64,000 nucleotides of DNA, taken from contig DATKVG010000103.1 in assembly GCA_035530195.1 (NCBI GenBank), forward strand, positions 1-64,000. Reading direction: 5' to 3'. Positions within the stretch are counted from its first letter, which is position 1. Each line of letters starts with the position of its first letter. Shown here one piece after another: positions 58,212 through 64,000 of this stretch. This DNA is from JAPLKX01 sp035530195. Its GTDB lineage: Bacteria; Hydrogenedentota; Hydrogenedentia; Hydrogenedentales; SLHB01. Made by a program: the position numbers and the translations under genes. The notes beneath the pieces were generated by a model, which was given only the letters and a program-made list of their open reading frames with translations, was not told the origin of the DNA and made no database searches.

Positions 58212-59360
58212 ATGATAAAGGTCCCAAGATACCGCCTTTTGGAGTCGGTTGAGTGCGAACTCGGGCGGTTTCCCGTTGTCCTGCTGCTTGGGCCGCGTCA
58301 GTGCGGGAAGACGACGCTGGCTCGCGAAATCGCCGAGATCCGCGGCGCCCACTACTACGACCTTGAGGACCCGGAGAATCCGCTCTTGCCGGAGTCGGCC
58401 GGCATAACACTTCGCGCGCTGGAGGGGCTGGTCGTCATTGACGAGTTCCAGCGGATGCCTCAACTTTTCAACCTGCTTCGCGTCCTGGCTGATCGGCGCC
58501 CGTTGCCGGCACGTTTCCTGATTCTGGGGAGCGCGTCCCCCGATCTGGTCAAGGGGGTTTCAGAAACCTTGGCGGGCCGTGTGGCGTATGTGGCCATGGG
58601 TGGTTTCGATCTTGGCGAGGTTGGCAGTGACTCGTGGCGGAACCTGTGGATACGGGGACGGTTTCCGGATTCATTTCTGGCGCCGGATGATTCTCACAGT
58701 TACGACTGGCGGCAGAACTTTATCCTGTCGTTCTTGGAGCGAGACATTCCTCAGTTGGGCATCCGGGTCCCCGCGTCGACACTCAGACGTTTCTGGACGA
58801 TGCTGGCTCATTGGCACGGCCAAACATGGAATGCTTCGGAACTGGCTCGAGCCCTCGGCACGCGTGAGAACACCGCACGGCATTATCTGGACATCTTGTG
58901 CGGCGCTTTCATGATCAGGCAGTTGCAGCCGTGGCTCGAGAACGTGGGTAAGCGGCTCGTCAAATCGCCAAAGATCTATTTCCGCGACACCGGGCTGCTC
59001 CACACGTTGCTCGGGCTTGGCAACCTTGACCAGGTATTGGCTCACCCCCGCCTTGGGTTCTCCTGGGAAGGCTTCGCCCTCGAAGAAGTGCTCTGCCGGC
59101 TCAACGTGGAGCAGGGCGCTTATTTCTACAAGACGCATGGAGGGGCCGAATTGGACCTCTTGATCATGCAAACCGGAAAGAGATATGGCTTTGAGTTCAA
59201 ATTCCAGGATGCCCCCCGCCTAACCAAGGCCATGCACGTCGTCCTGGACGACCTCAGGTTGGACCGTCTCTTCGTGGTCTACCCCGGCTCTCAAAACTAT
59301 GCCTTGGACGAGCGTATATCGGTCGTGCCGCTTAGTACTCTAAAGGAAAACTTGGCCTAA
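58212..59360 (+). CDS. AAA-family ATPase with DUF4143 domain
   Basis: The 382-residue protein has an N-terminal AAA_14 ATPase with Walker A GPRQCGKTT, Walker B LVVIDEFQRMP and sensor ILGSASPDLVK. A winged-helix-like middle follows (WNASELARALGTRENTARHYLDILCGAFMIRQL). The C-terminal DUF4143 nuclease-like region is GFSWEGFALEEVL, AELDLLIMQTGKRYGFEFKFQD, with an E/D...E-x-K pattern. The family is widespread, often horizontally moved, and of unknown function. It stands alone with its own promoter after the atp operon. Confidence 0.88.
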   Translation: MIKVPRYRLLESVECELGRFPVVLLLGPRQCGKTTLAREIAEIRGAHYYDLEDPENPLLPESAGITLRALEGLVVIDEFQRMPQLFNLLRVLADRRPLPARFLILGSASPDLVKGVSETLAGRVAYVAMGGFDLGEVGSDSWRNLWIRGRFPDSFLAPDDSHSYDWRQNFILSFLERDIPQLGIRVPASTLRRFWTMLAHWHGQTWNASELARALGTRENTARHYLDILCGAFMIRQLQPWLENVGKRLVKSPKIYFRDTGLLHTLLGLGNLDQVLAHPRLGFSWEGFALEEVLCRLNVEQGAYFYKTHGGAELDLLIMQTGKRYGFEFKFQDAPRLTKAMHVVLDDLRLDRLFVVYPGSQNYALDERISVVPLSTLKENLA

Positions 59361-59541
59361 AGCGGGTGAATTCGGCCCGCCTGCGCATGACCGGCTACAA
59401 ACCACGTTTCCCAAATGACGCGTGTCCTGTGTTGGAGATCGGCAACCTTTCCTTCCCAACGGGACACGCCGGTTGAAGTCCCACTGTGAATCGTGGTCAA
59501 ATGCCAAGGCAGCCACGGGCACAAAAACGGAGGGATGAATC

Positions 59542-60990
59542 ATGTGTACACATTGCACGCGTCGGCATTTTCTAGGGGTAAGCGCGGCGACCGGGATAGC
59601 GCTGGCTACGGGCCATTTGGCGGTTGCCGCGAATGCGCCGACGTCCGCGGCCGCTACTGATTCAAAGGTCCGAATCTGTGCCATCATTGCCGGCAAGCCG
59701 GGGGAGATCAGTTGGAACCCGTCCGAAGCGGAAATCACGGCTGCGCGGGACCGCCTGGCCAAAGCAGAAAAAAACCTTGGCAACGTCGAATTCGTTGTCG
59801 GCCAGGCAAATAATGCCGAGGAGACCGCTCAGTTGCTGGACCAAGCCGGGCCCGACGCGCCCGTGCTCGTGATCAGCGCACACATCTTCGGGCCGACAAA
59901 GGTCATGCCGACCATCTTCGAACAGCGCCGGCCGGCCGCCTTGTTTCACCTCCCGGTCGTTGGCGGGCACGACTGGTGCCTGGTGAAGCCGTGGCGCGAG
60001 GAAGGCAACCGGGTCACGCTCTTTAACAGCAGCGACTACAACGAACTGGAGCGGGCTGCGGCACTGCTTCGGGTGGTTCCGCTGTTGCGACGAAGCCGGG
60101 TACTCGTTTCTCCGCCGTTCAAGGGCACGCCCGAATCCTATGCGCCGGATAAGGTCAAAGAGCGGCTTGGGGTCGAACTCGTGCAGATCGCCGATGGGCG
60201 TTATGACGAGGTTATGGCGAATGTGGACGCTGCCGCCGCAGAGACCGAAGCGAAGACGTGGCTTGACGAGGCACAGAGTATCGTCGAACCGGCCCGCGAG
60301 GACGTTGTCAAGGCCGCCAAGGCTAGCCTGACCTTGGACCAGTTGATCGCCGAGAACCACGCTGACGCGTTGTGCGTCGGGACATGCATGGGCTGGCTCA
60401 ACCGCGGTTTTCCATGCCTGGGCTTTTCGCGCCTTAACGACCGCGGAATCCCCGCCGCCTGCGACGGGGACGTGGACTGCGTCCTCACCATGTTGATGTT
60501 CCAGCACGCGCTGAACCAGGCCGGTTTCCTGGGCAACGCGGCGGGCGTGGATACGTCCAAGAACGCGTTTCACCTCTCCCACTGCTCAGCCCCGCTGCGA
60601 ATGGAAGGCCCTGAGAGCCCCAGATCACCCTACCTGCTTCGCCGGCATGCGGAGGTCCGTGGCGGCGCAGTGACCGAAGTCCATTATCGCATCGGACAGA
60701 AAGTCACCTTCACCAAACTGGTCCACCTTGACACCCTGTTGATGTTTACCGGAAAGATCATCGAAGTCCCCGAGGTTCCCAAAGGCCAAGAACGGGGTTG
60801 CCGGACCGAAATCGCCGCCGAGGTAAATGACGCAGACAAGCTGCTGGAAAACTGGGGCGGCGGGGCACTGGGCGCGAGCGCCAAGGACTACTACGCCTCG
60901 TTGCACCGGGTGGCCTACTACGGCGACCATACCCAAACCATCCGGCACTTGGCCCACCTGACTGGAATGAAGGTCGTCGAGGAAGTCTGA
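59542..60990 (+). CDS. Tat-exported fucose/arabinose isomerase-like protein
   Basis: The 482-residue protein begins MCTHCTRRHFLGVSAATGIA, a twin-arginine signal of the RRxFL type. The mature part resembles the L-fucose/L-arabinose isomerase fold: an N-terminal NVEFVVGQANNAEETAQLL Rossmann-like domain, DADALCVGTCMGW-like central strands, a CDGDVDCVLTMLM region and a C-terminal beta domain. Catalytic Glu/Asp pairs are not certain. Export of such a protein is unusual for an isomerase and suggests a periplasmic sugar-binding or hydrolytic role. GGAGGG lies upstream of the ATG. Confidence 0.72.
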   Translation: MCTHCTRRHFLGVSAATGIALATGHLAVAANAPTSAAATDSKVRICAIIAGKPGEISWNPSEAEITAARDRLAKAEKNLGNVEFVVGQANNAEETAQLLDQAGPDAPVLVISAHIFGPTKVMPTIFEQRRPAALFHLPVVGGHDWCLVKPWREEGNRVTLFNSSDYNELERAAALLRVVPLLRRSRVLVSPPFKGTPESYAPDKVKERLGVELVQIADGRYDEVMANVDAAAAETEAKTWLDEAQSIVEPAREDVVKAAKASLTLDQLIAENHADALCVGTCMGWLNRGFPCLGFSRLNDRGIPAACDGDVDCVLTMLMFQHALNQAGFLGNAAGVDTSKNAFHLSHCSAPLRMEGPESPRSPYLLRRHAEVRGGAVTEVHYRIGQKVTFTKLVHLDTLLMFTGKIIEVPEVPKGQERGCRTEIAAEVNDADKLLENWGGGALGASAKDYYASLHRVAYYGDHTQTIRHLAHLTGMKVVEEV

Positions 60991-61006
60991 CCGAACAAGA
61001 CAATCG

Positions 61007-61082
61007 AATCTGGAACTCAGGAACTCAGGAAGCAGACAGCCGCGCGATCGCAGACCTTCCCTGATCTCATGAGTTCCAGATT
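61007..61082. repeat. imperfect long inverted repeat
   Basis: AATCTGGAACTCA...AGGAAG and its near complement ending CCAGATT span 76 bp with an interior GC-rich loop. It lies just after the isomerase-like gene and may end its transcript. The GGAACTCAGGAACTCAGGAA wording is typical of an interspersed repeat. Confidence 0.6.
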
Positions 61083-61141
61083 TTCCTGACTTTGAAGCCG
61101 CGTTTTCATCTGGCTGTTTGCGGATTCCAATAAGAATCGGA

Positions 61142-61320
61142 TTACAGTCCGCACAACGCGTAGATCGTGCCGGCATGGTCTCCCACGAGGATAGACGCTT
61201 CGCCGCGGCCTTCGATGTCGGCCACAATCGGCGGCCCCAGGGTTTCCGGTGCTTCCCAACGCCACAGCACGTGTCCCGCGGCCGTGTCAGTGGAGGTGGT
61301 GAAAAAAGGCGGTGGTTGTA
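61142..61320 (-). pseudogene. remnant of an FG-GAP/PQQ-type beta-propeller protein
   Basis: A short open frame encodes GHVLWRWEAPETLGPPIVADIEGRGEASILVGDHAGTIYALCGL, which reads as the last blade or two of an FG-GAP/VCBS or BamB-like propeller. No signal peptide or further blades are upstream; the frame runs into the end of the next gene (61321). I interpret it as the 3' fragment left after a deletion. It could instead be a minimal unrelated ORF. Confidence 0.45.
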
Positions 61321-62724
61321 CTAAGGTTGCGGGGCACGTCTCCATACGAGGTTTCCTCGCTCATCGATTCCCAAGTTTCGGCGAAGGTGCTCGTTGAGGC
61401 TAAGGGCGCTCCCCATCGCGCTGTACAGCGAGTAACTATCCCCTGACGATTCGTAGCCAAAAGGCTGACCCGTGAACGGGTCCAAAGGGATTGACCCGCC
61501 CAGCGTCGGCGCAACCCCGTTCAGCGTCGCGGGATATTCGCCGTTTTGCGCGTGATACTGCTCGATGGCGAGTCCCAGGCTCATGAGGCCCAGATAGGCC
61601 TCGTGCCGGGCTTGGGCTTCTGCGGCCCGGGTCAGCGCCGGCAGCACCATCCGCGACATAACCCGCGTGCGCGGCAAGCCCTGGATATCCGCGTCGATTT
61701 GGTCGAACACCGGCTTGGCCTCGTAGTAGGGCAGGGCGGCGGCCTCGCCTATCCGCCCGATGATGTCCGCGTAAGCCTCTTCGTCCATGTTCAGCCAAGG
61801 CCGGGCGACGGGACTGCCGTAAATGCGCATCAGGAAACCGTTCCAGGGATCGGACGAGGAGTAGATGACTTGGTTGATGTTGCCGCTCCGGATTTCCTCA
61901 AAAGCACCCAGCCCGAAAAAGCCTTCTCCGTTGAACGAATTGGCGAAGGCCTCCCGCTGACCTGCCCGGGAAGCGTACTCAATGAGTTCCCTGGCCGCCT
62001 CGGGCGGCAATTCCTCACCGGGAATCGACGCGCTCACTGTTTCGTACACAATGCCGTCCATGGTAATACGGACCAGTTGTGAGATGAGGATGGGCTCCTT
62101 GTCGAGGGCGTCGGCAAGCTTCATTGTGGCCAGCAGGTCTTGTACCGCTTCGCCGTACTCGCCCCGGTCGGCCTGCATCACGGCATCCGCCGCCAGCAGG
62201 CGCGCACAATCCCGAAGCTGCGCAAGATGTGGCAGCTCCATCGCAAACCCTTTCGAGAAATCTAACTCGTATACCGGCCCGCCCGATCGGGCCAGTTCGC
62301 GCAACTCGCGAATCACGTCGCTGCAAGCCGACAAATACTCCTTGATCTTCTCGCGGTCCGCGTCAGTCCACTCTGAGGTTTTCTTTGCGACAATCTCCTC
62401 CACCTCCTCCCAGGATGGATCGGCCTGCATGACCCTCCGTTTCTTGAATACATCCTCAAAACGGGCAATGCTTTCTTCTTCTGAAGGTCCTGCATCGGGC
62501 ATTTCAATGGACGGCTGTACGGGCGCGGCTTTCCCGTTTGGAGATGTCCCCGATACGAGGCTTTGGGCCACGTGCGGGTCGAGGGCTGCCGCGGTTTTGG
62601 CTCGGAGTTTTGACACGGCGGCGGCGCGGTTCCCTTCCGTGACGAGATAGCCAATCGTCGCAGCCACCCCGATGGCGGTCACGCCAACCATTCCGATCAA
62701 CCATTTATCCCGGGACGCGGCCAT
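61321..62724 (-). CDS. membrane-anchored hypothetical protein with pseudopilin-like C-terminus
   Basis: The 467-residue protein has one N-terminal helix (WLIGMVGVTAIGVAATIGYLV) and a long helical periplasmic domain rich in Glu and Ala. Residues about 385-450 read AYLGLMSLGLAIEQYHAQNGEYPATLNGVAPTLGGSIPLDPFTGQPFGYESSGDSYSLYS, closely resembling the C-terminal beta region of GspG-type pseudopilins, where PLDPFTGxPF and SGDxYxLYS bind calcium. No prepilin cleavage site is present. Relatives are often annotated hypothetical in PVC-group genomes. Role unknown. Confidence 0.72.
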   Translation of the reverse strand: MAASRDKWLIGMVGVTAIGVAATIGYLVTEGNRAAAVSKLRAKTAAALDPHVAQSLVSGTSPNGKAAPVQPSIEMPDAGPSEEESIARFEDVFKKRRVMQADPSWEEVEEIVAKKTSEWTDADREKIKEYLSACSDVIRELRELARSGGPVYELDFSKGFAMELPHLAQLRDCARLLAADAVMQADRGEYGEAVQDLLATMKLADALDKEPILISQLVRITMDGIVYETVSASIPGEELPPEAARELIEYASRAGQREAFANSFNGEGFFGLGAFEEIRSGNINQVIYSSSDPWNGFLMRIYGSPVARPWLNMDEEAYADIIGRIGEAAALPYYEAKPVFDQIDADIQGLPRTRVMSRMVLPALTRAAEAQARHEAYLGLMSLGLAIEQYHAQNGEYPATLNGVAPTLGGSIPLDPFTGQPFGYESSGDSYSLYSAMGSALSLNEHLRRNLGIDERGNLVWRRAPQP

Positions 62725-62952
62725 TGTTCCCTTCCTCCTGAATGAGTATGACTGCCGTACTGAACCTCGATCAACCGTAGCGAGTCAGTAGTGCATCACT
62801 GGGGCATTTTAAGGTTGAGATGCGTCACGCGCCGAAACTGTTCGATTAAACGTAGAAGAGGCTTCTAGCCTCTTGCTCTCCACGGCCAAGCCGCAAGCAC
62901 GCGGCAAGATGCCGCGTCTACTACCTACTGAAGCCGCTGCAAAAAACGCGGG
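62725..62952. other. intergenic stretch with two short hairpins
   Basis: Contains AAGAGGC-TTCTA-GCCTCTT (62856-62874) and CGCGGC-AAGAT-GCCGCG (62900-62916) between two minus-strand genes. The second could act as a terminator for the gene entering from the right, though no U-run follows. No ORF is supported. Confidence 0.5.
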
Positions 62953-64000
62953 CTACGGAATTGCAATGTGAAGGCCATCCTCGTTACGGGCGGCGGCAAA
63001 GGCCTGTTTGAGCCAAGTCGACTCGCTCGCGTCCACGCTCAGGTTGTGTGCAGTGACCTCGCGATCACCAAGCACGGCCAGCCATTGGGGTACGTCGCCG
63101 TAACGCAGGATAAACGGGATGATCGGCAGGCCGTCCGGTTGGTCCCGCCAATTCCTGTAGGTTTCGTACCGGCAACCGTTCAGATCCACGTCCAACACGC
63201 GAATTCGGGGATCGAGGATGCCGGCGAAAACGGCCGCCAGACCCAAGTATGCCGTGCCGTGAGTCTCGATGCGGACCGATTCGAGGTTCGCCGCCGGATA
63301 CTGCTCGAGCGCCTGCAGCACGCTCCGGATGTCCGACACGGCCATGCCCACAATCGGCCGCCCCCACACGATGCCGTTGCGCTCCCAGGCCCAGAGCAGA
63401 TGATTCAGTTGGTCTTCGGGTTTCTCATAAGCGCTCAGGTTCGAAGCGACGTTATGCTTGACAAGGTCCGGTCCAATCTTGCCCGCAAGTCCCGCAAGGT
63501 CGTACACGCCCGTGAAACGGATGTCGGCCAGCACAACCAATTCGCCTTTCATTGCGCGTTCAACATATGAGCCGGCCTTGTCGCGGCCAGTCGAACCGCC
63601 GCTTCGAAGCACGAGTGAGACGGGCCACGGGCGCGCTGCATCGCCGGCAGGCCGAACGATGAGCCCCGGCAAGCGGAGATCTCCCTCCGAAGGGAAAAGT
63701 ACTTGTTCGACGAGTGCCCCGCCGTCGCGTCGCGCCTCTCCCAACTCCATTCCCTTGCGGGCGGTAGGGAGCCGGGCGTCCAATCCCAGCAATTGCGGAA
63801 GCACGCCAGCCATTTCCTTCTGATAGGGTGCCCAGTCGGCTTGCGTATCGAGATTCCGCTGCACAAAGTGGAACCGCTCGCGAAATATCGTCGATAGATG
63901 GCTGAGGCCCTTGTTACGCGGATTGTCGATGGGCAGGTCGTTTATGGTTTCCGGCGGAGAGATGGTCACGACCTCTTTGGGCTCGTCCGGAATGGGCTGC
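62953..64000 (-). CDS. acetylxylan-esterase-like alpha/beta hydrolase, 5' end outside the window
   Basis: The frame stays open to the window edge, so the N-terminus is missing; 349 residues are visible. LRLPGLIVRPAGDAARPWPVSLVLRSGGSTGRDKAGSYVERAM and DIRFTGVYDLAG correspond to the entry strands of an alpha/beta hydrolase. THGTAYLGLAAVFAGILDPRIR sits at the nucleophile-elbow position but reads HGTAYLG instead of GxSxG. It resembles the second, elbow-less domain of the hydrolase at 6835-8775. It is probably the C-terminal domain of a similar two-domain esterase. Confidence 0.7.
   Translation of the reverse strand, partial: QPIPDEPKEVVTISPPETINDLPIDNPRNKGLSHLSTIFRERFHFVQRNLDTQADWAPYQKEMAGVLPQLLGLDARLPTARKGMELGEARRDGGALVEQVLFPSEGDLRLPGLIVRPAGDAARPWPVSLVLRSGGSTGRDKAGSYVERAMKGELVVLADIRFTGVYDLAGLAGKIGPDLVKHNVASNLSAYEKPEDQLNHLLWAWERNGIVWGRPIVGMAVSDIRSVLQALEQYPAANLESVRIETHGTAYLGLAAVFAGILDPRIRVLDVDLNGCRYETYRNWRDQPDGLPIIPFILRYGDVPQWLAVLGDREVTAHNLSVDASESTWLKQAFAAARNEDGLHIAIP

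Noticed and set aside
1..64000. tRNA and rRNA genes
   Set aside because: I scanned for GGTTCGA/GTTCAAATCC-type T-arms and rRNA core sequences and found only coincidental matches inside protein genes. A tRNAscan-SE run would settle it.

Overview
The window is a GC-rich bacterial chromosome segment, densely packed and ordered in short operons. It contains no rRNA, tRNA, phage or complete insertion sequence that I can see. The gene content points to a Gram-negative-type, probably anaerobic or microaerophilic, uncultured bacterium. The main indicators are a class I (strict-anaerobe type) hybrid cluster protein, a c-subunit with a predicted Na+ site, paired radical SAM/SPASM enzymes, dTDP-rhamnose synthesis, acetylxylan-esterase-like hydrolases, and PIG-L and sugar-isomerase-like genes. 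Many small palindromic interspersed repeats resemble those of PVC/Hydrogenedentes-type genomes. The phylum assignment is inference only.

Layout. 0-3.8 kb (minus): alaS-ruvX-mltG, with mltG cut by the window edge. 3.9-8.8 kb: trkA-trkH potassium uptake and a two-domain alpha/beta hydrolase. 8.9-12.8 kb: a ComEA-like SLBB/HhH protein, MprF and a DUF1003 protein. 12.8-16.1 kb: a Crp/Fnr regulator divergent from hcp and a 4Fe-4S partner, with an FNR-like operator at the predicted -41.5 position of the hcp promoter. 16.1-24.9 kb: PTS enzyme I, a CapA fusion, DsbD, CysE and a MATE pump. 24.9-31.7 kb: a surface-glycan-like cluster with two radical SAM/SPASM proteins, a GT2 protein fused to a cysteine-less radical-SAM-like domain, a GT4 and a small protein. 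31.7-38.7 kb: a four-helix-bundle gene bracketed by inverted 9-bp arrays, tyrS, a PKD lipoprotein, a Nudix hydrolase and rmlB/rmlD. 38.8-39.5 kb: a non-coding locus (below). 39.7-45.8 kb: truA-eda, then PIG-L, a NagB-like protein, a pseudo-M24 protein and a uronate-isomerase-like protein. 46-49.6 kb: clpP, recG and a secreted coiled-coil protein. 50.1-58.1 kb: a complete F-type ATP synthase operon. 58.2-64 kb: a DUF4143 ATPase, a Tat-exported sugar-isomerase-like protein, a pseudopilin-like protein and a partial acetylxylan-esterase-like gene.

The most striking object is the gene-free stretch between rmlD and truA. It holds three tandem units. Each unit starts with a sigma-28 (FliA/WhiG-type) promoter of the form TAAAG(T/A)T(T/C)-N11-G(C/T)CGAT(A/G)A and ends about 140-200 nt later in an intrinsic-terminator-like hairpin. 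Units A and C carry, between them, four perfect matches to the CsrA/RsmE consensus ACANGGANGU, with GGA in hexaloops. All three units carry a CCTC..GAG..GTG block just before the terminator. I interpret this as a cluster of sigma-28-dependent small RNAs, at least two of which could sequester a CsrA-family protein. This has not been tested, and no csrA or fliA gene lies in the window.
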